DNA of 64,000 bases from the NCBI GenBank assembly GCA_013003715.1, contig JABDIN010000002.1, forward strand, positions 1-64,000, given 5' to 3'. Below, one piece after another: positions 7,773-17,050 of the stretch (its first letter is position 1; every line of letters begins with the position of its first letter). The notes below the pieces were generated by a model that did not search any database, was not told the origin of the DNA, and worked only from the letters and a program-made list of their open reading frames with translations. The translations under genes were made by a program, and so were the position numbers. This DNA is from Desulfobacteraceae bacterium (lineage in GTDB: Bacteria; Desulfobacterota; Desulfobacteria; Desulfobacterales; Desulfosarcinaceae).

Positions 7773-8042
7773 GTGAAAAAGAGCTTTTCCGGCCCGGATG
7801 GTATTACCTACGATTATGCCTATGACGACGACAACCAGCTCACCGGCATCCACATTCCGGGCCTGGCCTACGCCACCCACGGCTCCTACACCTGGAACCG
7901 ACTCGACGATCTCCTTCTGCCCGGAGGCGGCAAGCTATATTACCAATACGACGCCCTCCAGCGCGTCACCGCCATTACCGGCAAAAACCCCGCGGGCAAC
8001 CCGGTGATGAATTACGGACCGATAGGGACGCTCCTTCAGTAA
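7773..8042 (+). pseudogene. RHS/YD-repeat fragment
   Basis: 89 codons of RHS-type YD repeats (YDYAYDDDNQLTGI, LYYQYDALQRVTAITG) without the signal, core or C-terminal toxin regions of an RHS protein. The frame opens with GTG just after R1 copy E and ends at a TAA that belongs to a degraded R1 end. Its base composition (GC-rich third positions) differs from the next gene. A remnant. Confidence 0.75.
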
Positions 8043-8051
8043 TTTAGTAAT
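8034..8051 (+). repeat. Possible R1 left-end remnant
   Basis: CTTCAGTAATTTAGTAATCG resembles the R1 left end TTAAGTAATCCAGTAACTCG, immediately after the RHS fragment. Only about 18 bases are recognisable. Confidence 0.35.
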
Positions 8052-8433
8052 CGTTGTCACAAGAGCATTCAGCAAGTCCAAGGGAACCAAAGGGTATGAA
8101 CTTAAATTTATAAATCATAATACCTAACTATTTGTTATAATATTGTTTAATGCTATCAAACTATCGCATGGATAATCCTGGTGAGCTGAACTATGAGATT
8201 TTCAGCAGTAACAGAAAGTTGCTCTTTTTTATAAATCAATATATACCAAGTTGTAGACCCATGGGGGGTGTCCCCCCTATCACTACCCGCCCCAATAGTT
8301 TTAGATCTAAACCGATTAGGGAGTTCCAAGAGAACGAGAAAGTTATGCTAATTTTAGATGTCCGTGTTTTTACAAACCGGATCTAAAGATGCTGCAGAAG
8401 ATGCAAACCAGCTAAAAGGGAGATTAATCGGCC
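8052..8433. other. Intergenic region with a G6/C6 hairpin
   Basis: AT-rich sequence with no convincing gene; a 78-codon open frame at 8150-8386 has no recognisable features. GGGGGG-TGT-CCCCCC at 8263-8277 can form a tight hairpin, and TTTAGATCTAAA near 8300 is a short palindrome. AAAGGGAG, about 13 bases before the ATG at 8434, is the ribosome binding site of the next gene. Confidence 0.5.
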
Positions 8434-11400
8434 ATGAATCGAAAATTATCTACTATCCTTATCGTGTGTTTTCTTCTCGGATTTCTCAGCGTGAATGCCT
8501 ACTCCGGCACTGTCTTATTTACAGATGACTTTGAAACCGGCTTTGGGAACTGGACCAATGCGGCTTCGGGTGACAACAAAGACTGGACCCGCGGTTCAGG
8601 CGGTACACCGTCCTATGCTACAGGGCCCTCCGGCGGAGCCGATGGCAGCAGCTATTATATGTACCTTGAAACCTCTTCAGGGTCTGCTTACACCCTGGGT
8701 GATACTGCCATTTTGCTAGGGCCTGTCATCACTGCTACGGCTATTCGGCTGCAATTTCAATATCATATGTATGGTGCTGATATCGGCACGCTTGCAGTCG
8801 ATGTACTTTCAGCCGGCAGCTGGATAAACAATGTCTGGTACATTTCTGGCCAGCAATATTTAAGCGATACGGCGGCATATCTTACTGCTGATGTAGATTT
8901 GAGCAGTTACTCGGTCTCACAAATTCGTTTTCGTGCAACGGCAGCCGGCGGCTATACCGGTGATATTGCAATTGATAATGTGGAGATTACATGTACACCA
9001 ACAGGGCCTGTTGCTCCAGTTTTCCTGAATGATCCCTTTGAAAAATCGGCTGCAAAACAGGATCAGCCCTATACAAATAGTATCGCTGCGGATGCAATGG
9101 ATGGGAATGGTGATGTCATCAGCTTTAGTAAAGTGTCTGGCCCGTCATGGCTGAGTGTGTCAGCCACGGGCGAACTGAGTGGCACACCACTGGCTGGTGA
9201 TGTGGGTGCAAATACATTTGTGGTGTCGGTATCAGATGGCGCTTTATCAAGTACTGCGACGCTGAATATTCTTGTAAACGATAATTCTACGCCCACGGTT
9301 CTGTTTGAAGATGATTTTGAATCAGGCCTGGGTAACTGGTCTAATGTCAGCGTGGGTGACAATAAGGACTGGACTCGTGATTCCCTGGGTACGACATCGA
9401 GTGGTACCGGGCCTGCCAGTGGAGCAGATGGAAGTATGTATTATGTATATCTGGAAACCTCATCCGGCGCTGCTTATACCTCGGGTGATACGGCTATTTT
9501 ACAGGGGCCTGTTATTACCGATGGTAATATTCATTTTTCTTTCAAATATCATATGTACGGCTCAAATATAGGCACACTTGCAGTCGATGTATTATCAGGC
9601 GGCAGCTGGATTAACAGTGTATGGTCTATGACTAGGCAACAGCAGGTTTCTAATACTTCGCCGTATACAGCTGTCGATGTGGACTTGAGTAACTATACAG
9701 TTTCTCAGGTCAGACTCAGTGCGACTGCTGCAGGTGATTATATGGGAGATATAGCGGTTGATGACCTGCAAATTACCACGCATGTCAATCCCGATGATCT
9801 GGATAACGATGGTGTTAGTAATGCGTTGGATCAATGTCCAGGTACACCAACCAATGAAACCGCGAACAGTGTTGGTTGTTCAGCATCACAAATTGATACG
9901 GATAACGATGGTGTTGCCGATATTAATGATGCTTTCCCGCTTGACCCTGCCGAGTGGTTAGATAGTGATGGTGACGGAATAGGAAATAATGCAGACACCG
10001 ATGATGATAATGACGGTGTGCTGGATGTTGATGATGCGTTTCCGCTTGATGCCTCTGAAAGTGTTGACACTGATGGGGATGGCACAGGAAATAACGCCGA
10101 CACTGATGATGATAATGACGGTGTAGCGGATGCAAATGATGCATATCCACTGATCAGCGTGAATGGTTTCCTGGATTCAGACAGTGATGGCATACCCAAT
10201 GATTGCGATGCAAGCTGCATTAACCTGGGTATGGCCGCAGACAGTGATGATGACAACGATGGCGTAATTGATGCTTTAGATGCATTTCCGTTTGATCCTA
10301 ATGAAAGTGTTGATACCGATGGAGATGGTATTGGAAACAATGCAGATCCTGATGATGATAATGACGGCGTGGCAGATATTAATGATGCCTATCCATTAAT
10401 AAGTGTGACAGGTTTTACCGATACCGATAGTGATGGTATACCCAATGAGTGTGATATCAGTTGTCAGGAGTTGGGTATGATTGCCGATACCGATGATGAT
10501 AATGATGGTGTTCTCGATGTTGTGGATGCCTTTCCTGTAGACGCAAATGAAAGTATAGATACTGATGGCGATTTAATCGGGAACAACGCGGATACCGATG
10601 ATGATAATGACGGCATTCTCGATGTTGTAGATGCATTCACTCTGGTGCACATTGGAACTAATCTGGATGCGGATGGTGACGGCGCGCCTGATACTTGTGA
10701 CAATGCATGCTTAACTGCGGGCATGAGTGCTGATATTGATGCAGACGGAGACGGTCTGATTGAAATTTACACTCTCAATCACCTGAACAATATTCGTAAC
10801 AACATGCAGGGTACTGCTTATAACGATGGTAGTGCTGATAACAACATTGGGTGTGGTGACGGTGTAAATGTACTGCTGTGTTCCGGTTATGAATTAATGA
10901 ATGACCTTAACTTCGATGAAGACGGGGGCAGTGATCTGAATGATACATATAACACCGGTTTTGGCTGGCAACCCATTGGTGATTCGGCCAATCCGTTTGA
11001 AGCTTCTTTTGACGGTAATGGTTTTGTTATTCGTAACCTGTTTATAGATCGTGATACAGAAAACTTTATCGGGCTATTTGGTTACGCCTCTGCAAGCGCG
11101 GCAATGAGTAATTTGCGGTTAGACGGGCAGCTGTCATCAATTACCGGCCTCGACTATGTAGGAGCATTAGTTGGCTATAATCATGCGAGTGTAGATAATG
11201 TTTCAAGTACCGTTGCCAGTGTAAGCGGTAACGATGTGGTAGGTGGATTGATTGGCTACAATTTCGGCGCTGTCACTGACAGCTTTACTGAAAAGGGTTT
11301 AGTGACGGGTTATAGTACAATCGGTGGTCTGGCGGGTGCGAGCATTGATGGAAGTTTTGATGTGGTCTTCAGTGGCATGAATGTTAATTCACGTGGCACG

Positions 11401-13140
11401 GCCGGTGGCCTGCTGGGTTACGCAGATAACACGATTATTAATAATAGTTTTAGCACCGGTAGCGTCAGTGGTTACAGTACCGTTGGTGGTTTTATTGGCT
11501 ATGCCGTAAATGTAATGGCATCTCAGGTTTATAGCAGCGGGGGCGTGGCGGCGAGTAGTGGTAATGAAGCGGGCGGCCTAGTGGGTCAAGTCTATTATGG
11601 TTTAAGCTTAAGTGAAACATACTGGGACACGGTTAGCAGTGGTATGGACATCGCACTGGGTAGTGGCGTGTTTAGCGGAGATGTTACGGGTTTAACCGTA
11701 ACGGAAATCAGATGCCCCACGGCACCGGAACTCGCGCCAGTTTGTGCAAGCACTGCACTTTATTCCAGCTGGAATGAAACTTTCTGGGATTTCGGTAGCG
11801 TTAACGATTACCCGGGTTTAAAAATTAGTGGCATTACTTATACCGATGATGATTTAGATAATGATGGTGTTAGTGATGCAGTGGATGCATTTCCAAATGA
11901 CATTAATGAATGGGCAGATGCGGATGGCGATGGCATGGGTGACAATGCTGATGCCTGTGATGCAACACTGATATTAAATAGTGATAATGATGCTGATGGT
12001 TGTGATGATGCCACTGAAGACCTGGATGATGACAATGATGGCATCCCCGATACTTTAGATACTTATCCGTTTGATTTTGACAATGACCAGGTAGATGATG
12101 CTATCGATAACTGCCACAGCATACCAAATCTTCAGCAGTTAAACTCAGATACTGATAACTATGGTGATGCCTGTGATGTAGATGATGATGGTGATGGCCT
12201 GATTGAAATCGGTACATTAACTGAGTTGGATAATATTCGAAATAACCGTAGCGGCACGGCATATGATAATGGCAATACATCAACCAGCCTTGGTTGTGGT
12301 GATGGCGCAGCCTTGTTGCAATGTAATGGTTATGAGTTAATTGCTACGCTGGATTTTGATGAGAACCAAAACTTGCTGTACGATGATAGCTATAACACGG
12401 GTGACGGCTGGAGTCCCATTGGAAATATAATTGTACCCTTCGATACAATTTTTGATGGCAATGGTTTTCAGATTTTGAATATTTATATTAGTAGCACTAT
12501 TGCAGATTACGTTGGTTTATTTTCCCATATAGGCAGCAATGGACTTGTGCGCAATTTAGGCATGACAGGTTCGTTAACATCTATAACCGCTGATACTAAT
12601 GTGTCTATTTTAGCGGGCAGTAATTACGGTGTAATTACTAATGTATATACCAGTGGAAATATACTGTCGTTGAACCATACCGCAGGTGGAATTACTGCAC
12701 TTAACCAAGGTACTATCAGTAATAGCTGGAGTAATGCCACAGTGGAAAGTTATGATAATGTCGGTGGTTTAGTAGGGTGGAACTACACCCCCGGGGCTAC
12801 GATTAGCCATTCCTATAGCACGGGTGTTGTCACCGTAACCGGAGGCACAGGCGATGGTGGTGGACTGGTTGGTCTGGCTAGCGGCAGCATCATCGAATCT
12901 TATTGGGATACCCAGACCAGTATGCAAACTGTTGGTTACGGTGCTTTAAATGGTGACCTTGTTGGAAATCCAGTTGGGTTAACCACGGCACAGATGCAAT
13001 GTCCCATCGCACCGGAAACCCATGCAGCCTGTTTTAGCAGTGCGCTTTATACGCATTGGGACACGGCACTTTGGGATTTTGGAAGCAGCAGTCAATATCC
13101 AGCCTTAATTTCCAATGGAATATTACAAAGAGAATTTTAA
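8434..13140 (+). CDS. Large secreted surface protein with MAM-like, Ig-like, thrombospondin-3 and GLUG domains
   Basis: 1568 residues. In order: signal peptide (~1-24); MAM/jelly-roll-like domain (~27-187; FTDDFETGFGNWTN); cadherin/Ig-like domain (~195-283; GPSWLSVSATGELSGTP); a second MAM-like copy (~290-450); a run of calcium-binding thrombospondin type-3 repeats (~453-770; many DxDxDG loops); GLUG motifs (~910-1050; VVGGLIGYNFG); a second thrombospondin-3 block (~1136-1259); and a second GLUG region (~1440 onwards). Such proteins are calcium-stabilised cell-surface or adhesin-like proteins. No sortase, autotransporter or PEP-CTERM anchor is visible. Composition is more AT-rich than the core genes, and it sits between R1 copies, suggesting transfer. 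Two halves share the same thrombospondin-GLUG-WDT plan, pointing to internal duplication. Confidence 0.8.
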   Translation: MNRKLSTILIVCFLLGFLSVNAYSGTVLFTDDFETGFGNWTNAASGDNKDWTRGSGGTPSYATGPSGGADGSSYYMYLETSSGSAYTLGDTAILLGPVITATAIRLQFQYHMYGADIGTLAVDVLSAGSWINNVWYISGQQYLSDTAAYLTADVDLSSYSVSQIRFRATAAGGYTGDIAIDNVEITCTPTGPVAPVFLNDPFEKSAAKQDQPYTNSIAADAMDGNGDVISFSKVSGPSWLSVSATGELSGTPLAGDVGANTFVVSVSDGALSSTATLNILVNDNSTPTVLFEDDFESGLGNWSNVSVGDNKDWTRDSLGTTSSGTGPASGADGSMYYVYLETSSGAAYTSGDTAILQGPVITDGNIHFSFKYHMYGSNIGTLAVDVLSGGSWINSVWSMTRQQQVSNTSPYTAVDVDLSNYTVSQVRLSATAAGDYMGDIAVDDLQITTHVNPDDLDNDGVSNALDQCPGTPTNETANSVGCSASQIDTDNDGVADINDAFPLDPAEWLDSDGDGIGNNADTDDDNDGVLDVDDAFPLDASESVDTDGDGTGNNADTDDDNDGVADANDAYPLISVNGFLDSDSDGIPNDCDASCINLGMAADSDDDNDGVIDALDAFPFDPNESVDTDGDGIGNNADPDDDNDGVADINDAYPLISVTGFTDTDSDGIPNECDISCQELGMIADTDDDNDGVLDVVDAFPVDANESIDTDGDLIGNNADTDDDNDGILDVVDAFTLVHIGTNLDADGDGAPDTCDNACLTAGMSADIDADGDGLIEIYTLNHLNNIRNNMQGTAYNDGSADNNIGCGDGVNVLLCSGYELMNDLNFDEDGGSDLNDTYNTGFGWQPIGDSANPFEASFDGNGFVIRNLFIDRDTENFIGLFGYASASAAMSNLRLDGQLSSITGLDYVGALVGYNHASVDNVSSTVASVSGNDVVGGLIGYNFGAVTDSFTEKGLVTGYSTIGGLAGASIDGSFDVVFSGMNVNSRGTAGGLLGYADNTIINNSFSTGSVSGYSTVGGFIGYAVNVMASQVYSSGGVAASSGNEAGGLVGQVYYGLSLSETYWDTVSSGMDIALGSGVFSGDVTGLTVTEIRCPTAPELAPVCASTALYSSWNETFWDFGSVNDYPGLKISGITYTDDDLDNDGVSDAVDAFPNDINEWADADGDGMGDNADACDATLILNSDNDADGCDDATEDLDDDNDGIPDTLDTYPFDFDNDQVDDAIDNCHSIPNLQQLNSDTDNYGDACDVDDDGDGLIEIGTLTELDNIRNNRSGTAYDNGNTSTSLGCGDGAALLQCNGYELIATLDFDENQNLLYDDSYNTGDGWSPIGNIIVPFDTIFDGNGFQILNIYISSTIADYVGLFSHIGSNGLVRNLGMTGSLTSITADTNVSILAGSNYGVITNVYTSGNILSLNHTAGGITALNQGTISNSWSNATVESYDNVGGLVGWNYTPGATISHSYSTGVVTVTGGTGDGGGLVGLASGSIIESYWDTQTSMQTVGYGALNGDLVGNPVGLTTAQMQCPIAPETHAACFSSALYTHWDTALWDFGSSSQYPALISNGILQREF
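9790..10735 (+). repeat. Thrombospondin type-3 coding repeats
   Basis: Within the large surface protein, degenerate ~75-150-base units coding for DTDDDNDGVLDVDDAFPLD-like segments recur several times, with the nucleotide motif GATGATGATAATGACGG seen repeatedly. They encode acidic calcium-binding loops and are a likely site of slippage or recombination. Confidence 0.75.
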
Positions 13141-13214
13141 ATGAGTAATTAACTTGACTTTATTAAGATAATTCTTTCAATTTACTCAGATAGTTGGGAC
13201 CAAAGGGGACGTCA

Positions 13215-13451
13215 TTAAGCAATCCAGTAGCTTGAGATCGCCTCGATATTTCAGTATACCCATTTCATGCCACGATCAGCCAGACCCGACGCCCTGAAGG
13301 TGCTTCACCATGTGATCATCCGGGGGATCGAACGAAAAAAATATTCCGTAACGACACCGATCACATGGATTTTCTTGACCGGTTGGCGGTTCTTTTGCCG
13401 GAAACCCTTGGGTGGTGCGAGGGCTGAGTACTTTATTTGACTACTGACGGA
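13215..13451 (+). repeat. R1 repeat, copy F (full length)
   Basis: Starts TTAAGCAATCCAGTAGCTTG and ends TTTGACTACTGACGGA, with GGGGAC on the left and TCCCCG on the right. It follows the large surface-protein gene by 75 bases. Confidence 0.85.
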
Positions 13452-13671
13452 TATCCCCGTGATCCTCCATAAATAATGCCTGTTGAAATTGAGCATTATT
13501 AGGGATAGTTGACATATATCTTCCGGACTGATAGTTTTCTCAAAATCCTTTCATAGAAACAAATATGATGAAGTCCGGTTGACGAATCCGTTGACGGTAT
13601 ATGGCTGCGTGAAATTCTGGGTCAGAGGACATGACGTTAAATGGTATCTTATAACTGTAGTGGAGGATGGG

Positions 13672-15927
13672 ATGATGATGAAGAGCAATCGATCTCTATG
13701 TCTGGTTATGTTTATGATGTTTTCCCTTGCATTATCGATGTCCGGATCCGTTATTGCAGATTCTGAGGACGGAGAACAAAATCGCACAATTATCACAGGA
13801 GTATACGTCGATCACTATTCCGATGTAATCCTTATTTCCGGTTTGAACCTGAACAAAAGGGTTCTTTCAAAACTGAACGTCTTTCTGGGGGAATTAGGAG
13901 AACTGTCAGTACTCGATTATTTTGAAGGTGAACTGACAGTGGCTTTTCCAGATTCAGGTATTCCCTCAGGAGATTATCTGTTAACCCTTGCCATGCCGGG
14001 AAAATCGGATGATGACGAGGATGATGAAAGTGGTGAGCTTTCCCGACGACAAGAGCAGAAATCCTATAACGTCCTGGCGTCTTATCCTCTTACGATTGGG
14101 ATGGTGGGCCCCCAAGGCCTGGACGGACCACCCGGCCCCATTGGCTTAACAGGTGCCCAGGGTCCCGACGGCCCCCAAGGTCCTGCCGGAACTCCCGGTC
14201 CAAAAGGAGATACCGGTCCTGCGGGACCTCAGGGCCTTGTGGGACCTAAAGGCTCCAGGGGGGACAGGGGACTTCCCGGCCCGGTGGGGCAAACAGGCCC
14301 GGCAGGCGAACAGGGACCAATCGGCCCACAAGGTATCCAGGGCGTGGAAGGTCCTGCGGGGACTCCGGGTGAAACAGGCACCTGTGCCTGCCCCATTGAT
14401 GAAAACCAATGGATCGCTTTACAGGAGGAAATCAATTTACTCAAAGAGCAGGCCGCGTTTTCAGGCGCTGCACCCCTGGTGGAAGTCATAAACAATAGCG
14501 GAAGAGACATTAACCATGTCATGGTGGGCAATATCATTTTTTCAGAAAACATGGATGCTCCAAACTGTGGGCAGGGTTGCACAACGGGTTACAAGCCCGT
14601 GGCAGAGGGGTTTAACCAGATTACCCTGCAAACCCCAGAGGGCCAGGGGGTCATCAAGCTGCATCCGGCTTCTAATTTTTATATGTCACTGGCCTACACT
14701 CTGGAGTTGGTGGAATCCAATTTTTCCACCCCTTGCGGCAATCTGTGGTCCAGATCCAACCGTGGGTTATCATTTGCAGATGATCCCGGTAAAAAAGTGA
14801 TCGGTACCATGTGCATACCCGAATCTCTCATCACATTTGAAAAAATCCTGGATTATGGTGTTAGCTATCATCCGAATTCTGTTCAGGAAGTGTCCGGCGG
14901 CGGATATGTGCTGACCGGAAGCTATGGCAACACAGCCCTGACACGAACCGATGAGAACGGAAACACCCTATGGACACAAGGGGGGCAGTTTGATGGCGGA
15001 CTCTCTTCCTATTCTGCATCTGTTCAGGAAACAGATGACGGGGGCTTTATTACGGCCGGCAGCTATGGTGATTGGGATTATTATATTCAGGCCTACTTGT
15101 TTAAAACAAACCGGGATGGAGTGCTGCTCTGGACAAAGACATATGGCGAGCGCCCCGAACAATATTCGGCAAACTCAGTGCAGCAAACCGGTGACGGGGG
15201 ATATATCATTGCAGGTGTATGCGGACCAAGGAGTGGCTATGAGAGTGATAGAATGGGCTATCTTTTAAAAACGGACGGATTGGGCAATAAAGAATGGGAC
15301 AAGATTCTGGGAGCCCCTGACAATTTCGAGGCTCGATGTGTACGCCAAACCCGGGATGGCGGCTACATCATAGCAGGCAGTATCACCCATGGCCCGCCAT
15401 TGGCGAAAAAAAGGGACGTGTTGCTGATGAAAACAGATGCCTCAGGAAATCCGCTATGGACTAAATATCACGGCAGTGACGCCAGCAATGACGGGCATTC
15501 GGTTCTGCAGACAGTGGATGGAGGATATATCATTGCCGGGATGGGAGTAAATATCAATGGGCATATGGATGCTTATCTACTGAAAACCGATGGGCAAGGC
15601 AATGCCACATGGGAAAGACTGCTGGGCAGCCCGAGAACAGAAGTGGGCCACGCAGTCAGTCAGACCCCGGATGGGGACGGGTATATCATTGTCGGATATA
15701 CCTATCCATTTCATGCAATTAGAACCGATATCTATATGGCTGAAACAGATCTAAATGGAAATATCGTGTGGGAAAAAACATATGGAGATCCTGATACAGA
15801 TGAAATGGCGTTTTCCGTGCAAGCGACACGGGATGGCGGGTATGTGATCAGTGGAATAATAAACGGCCCGGGTATAGGTACGAAACCCTTTTTCATCAAA
15901 ACAGATCAGACCGGCGATGTCCATTAA
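13672..15927 (+). CDS. Secreted protein with collagen-like triple helix and repeated beta-propeller-like units
   Basis: 751 residues. The start at 13672 has GGAGG five bases upstream and gives a signal peptide ([17 protein letters not shown], then GSVIADSE). An N-terminal ~110-residue domain with an IPT/TIG-like feel is followed by an acidic linker (KSDDDEDDE). About 95 residues of uninterrupted Gly-X-Y collagen repeat follow (~143-240), ending at CACP. A middle domain has Cys pairs (CGQGC, CGNLW). The C-terminal ~370 residues hold about seven ~50-residue units of the form [14 protein letters not shown]...LLKTDxxGNxxW, typical of a beta-propeller or stacked beta structure. Likely an extracellular filament or adhesion protein; partner unknown. 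It lies between R1 copies F and G. Confidence 0.8.
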   Translation: MMMKSNRSLCLVMFMMFSLALSMSGSVIADSEDGEQNRTIITGVYVDHYSDVILISGLNLNKRVLSKLNVFLGELGELSVLDYFEGELTVAFPDSGIPSGDYLLTLAMPGKSDDDEDDESGELSRRQEQKSYNVLASYPLTIGMVGPQGLDGPPGPIGLTGAQGPDGPQGPAGTPGPKGDTGPAGPQGLVGPKGSRGDRGLPGPVGQTGPAGEQGPIGPQGIQGVEGPAGTPGETGTCACPIDENQWIALQEEINLLKEQAAFSGAAPLVEVINNSGRDINHVMVGNIIFSENMDAPNCGQGCTTGYKPVAEGFNQITLQTPEGQGVIKLHPASNFYMSLAYTLELVESNFSTPCGNLWSRSNRGLSFADDPGKKVIGTMCIPESLITFEKILDYGVSYHPNSVQEVSGGGYVLTGSYGNTALTRTDENGNTLWTQGGQFDGGLSSYSASVQETDDGGFITAGSYGDWDYYIQAYLFKTNRDGVLLWTKTYGERPEQYSANSVQQTGDGGYIIAGVCGPRSGYESDRMGYLLKTDGLGNKEWDKILGAPDNFEARCVRQTRDGGYIIAGSITHGPPLAKKRDVLLMKTDASGNPLWTKYHGSDASNDGHSVLQTVDGGYIIAGMGVNINGHMDAYLLKTDGQGNATWERLLGSPRTEVGHAVSQTPDGDGYIIVGYTYPFHAIRTDIYMAETDLNGNIVWEKTYGDPDTDEMAFSVQATRDGGYVISGIINGPGIGTKPFFIKTDQTGDVH
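14101..14391 (+). repeat. Collagen-like Gly-X-Y coding repeat
   Basis: A continuous run of GGN-NNN-NNN codon triplets encoding [16 protein letters not shown] and similar. It is Pro- and Lys-rich and ends before a Cys-Ala-Cys motif. Imperfect repeats such as GGTCCTGCNGG recur. Confidence 0.85.
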
Positions 15928-15960
15928 CCCTTTGGGTTGAGTTATTTGATTACTGACGGA
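15926..15960 (+). repeat. R1 repeat, copy G (terminal remnant)
   Basis: TTAACCCTTTGGGTTGAGTT then ATTTGATTACTGACGGA. It looks like an R1 left TTAA joined directly to the right end, with nearly the whole interior lost. It overlaps the stop codon of the collagen-like gene and marks the right edge of the R1-bounded region. Confidence 0.6.
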
Positions 15961-16081
15961 CGCCCTCAACTCGGACGTTGACCTGTTGCCGCACTCTTCA
16001 TATAATCGTTTTCACCACCATCATGTTCCTGCCGCTTCCACCTTAAAACCCGGTTTATCTGAAAACCGCAAGGAGGGGAAT

Positions 16082-16942
16082 ATGGATCAAAAATATATCA
16101 AACTCTATGATGAATACATGCATGGCGCTCTGGACAGGCGGGACTTCCTGAAACGCCTGGCAAAGTTGACCGGCAGTGTGGCTGCTGCCTACGCGCTGTT
16201 GCCGTTGCTGGAGAACAATTATGCCCTGGCCGATACCGTTCCCGCGAATGACCCCCGTATAACTGCCGCACAGGTGACCTATCCGGGTGTCACCGGTGAT
16301 GTCAAAGCATATTGGGCAATTCCGGCAGGCGAGGGGAAATACCCGGGAGTCCTGGTTATCCACGAGAACCGGGGACTGAATCCGCACATCGAAGATGTGG
16401 CGCGGCGGGTGGCTGTGGAAGAATATGCCGCCCTGGCGCCGGATGCTTTGAGTCCCGTTGGAGGAACCCCGGCGGACCGGGATGAGGCGCGTGATATGAT
16501 CGGGAAACTGGACAAGGATTTGACCCGGAAGGATTTTGTGGCTGCCGTCAAATACCTGAAAACCCATCCCCGAACCACGGGGAAAGTCGGGGTTGTGGGG
16601 TTCTGCTGGGGCGGCGCCATGACCAACCAGATGGCGGTGCTTTCAGAGGATGTGGATGCCGCCGTGCCCTACTACGGCAGCCAGCCTGCGGTTGAAGACG
16701 TGCCGAAGATCAAGGCATCCCTGATGCTTCATTACGCCGGCCAGGACGAACGCATCAACAAGGGGATCGACGCTTTTGAAGCGGCTTTGAAAAAGTCGGG
16801 CGTAAAATATCAAAAATTCATTTATGAAGGGGCGAATCATGCCTTCAACAATGACACCAACGCCTCCAGGTATCATCCGGAAGCCGCCAGGCTGGCCTGG
16901 AAACGAACCATGGATTATTTCAACGAGACCTTGAAAGAATAA
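16082..16942 (+). CDS. Tat-exported dienelactone-hydrolase-family protein
   Basis: 286 residues, alpha/beta hydrolase of the dienelactone hydrolase family (ester/lactone hydrolysis, often of aromatic-degradation intermediates). The catalytic Cys nucleophile is in GFCWGGAM, the Asp probably in YAGQDERI, and the His in EGANHAF. The N-terminus has a twin-arginine motif (LDRRDFLKRL) followed by a hydrophobic stretch, so Tat export to the periplasm is likely. The ATG at 16082 is fixed by a strong AAGGAGGGG site just upstream. The substrate cannot be told from sequence. Confidence 0.85.
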   Translation: MDQKYIKLYDEYMHGALDRRDFLKRLAKLTGSVAAAYALLPLLENNYALADTVPANDPRITAAQVTYPGVTGDVKAYWAIPAGEGKYPGVLVIHENRGLNPHIEDVARRVAVEEYAALAPDALSPVGGTPADRDEARDMIGKLDKDLTRKDFVAAVKYLKTHPRTTGKVGVVGFCWGGAMTNQMAVLSEDVDAAVPYYGSQPAVEDVPKIKASLMLHYAGQDERINKGIDAFEAALKKSGVKYQKFIYEGANHAFNNDTNASRYHPEAARLAWKRTMDYFNETLKE

Positions 16943-16948
16943 CCGTCA

Positions 16949-17050
16949 TGTCAGATGTCCGGGCTCGAATTTCAAATGGCGGCAGGCCATCTGTTTTTAT
17001 CCGGAGCGCTGCCGGTGTCCCGGCAAGCATCGATGCGATGCCGCCATTTG
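16949..17050. repeat. R3 structured repeat, copy 1, between convergent genes
   Basis: Begins TGTCAGATG and contains CTCGAATTTCAAATGGCGGC, matched at 32243-32309. CAAATGGCGGCA (16973-16984) pairs perfectly with TGCCGCCATTTG (17039-17050). Between the arms TGCCGG-TGTC-CCGGCA forms an inner hairpin. The structure fills the gap between two convergent genes and could act as a bidirectional terminator, though no T-run follows directly. Confidence 0.6.

Noticed and set aside
8150..8386. 78-codon plus-strand frame before the large surface protein
   Set aside because: No homology pattern and it crosses the G6/C6 hairpin; treated as intergenic.
9790..10735. Acidic tandem repeats as a CRISPR-like or noncoding array
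   Set aside because: The repeats are in frame and encode DxDxDG calcium-binding loops; there are no constant repeats with unique spacers.
213..15960. R1 as integron attC sites
   Set aside because: The R1 ends do not contain the RYYYAAC/GTTRRRY core pair, R1 is too long and lacks an attC-like fold, and no integron integrase is visible. Only the cassette-like layout is kept as a finding.
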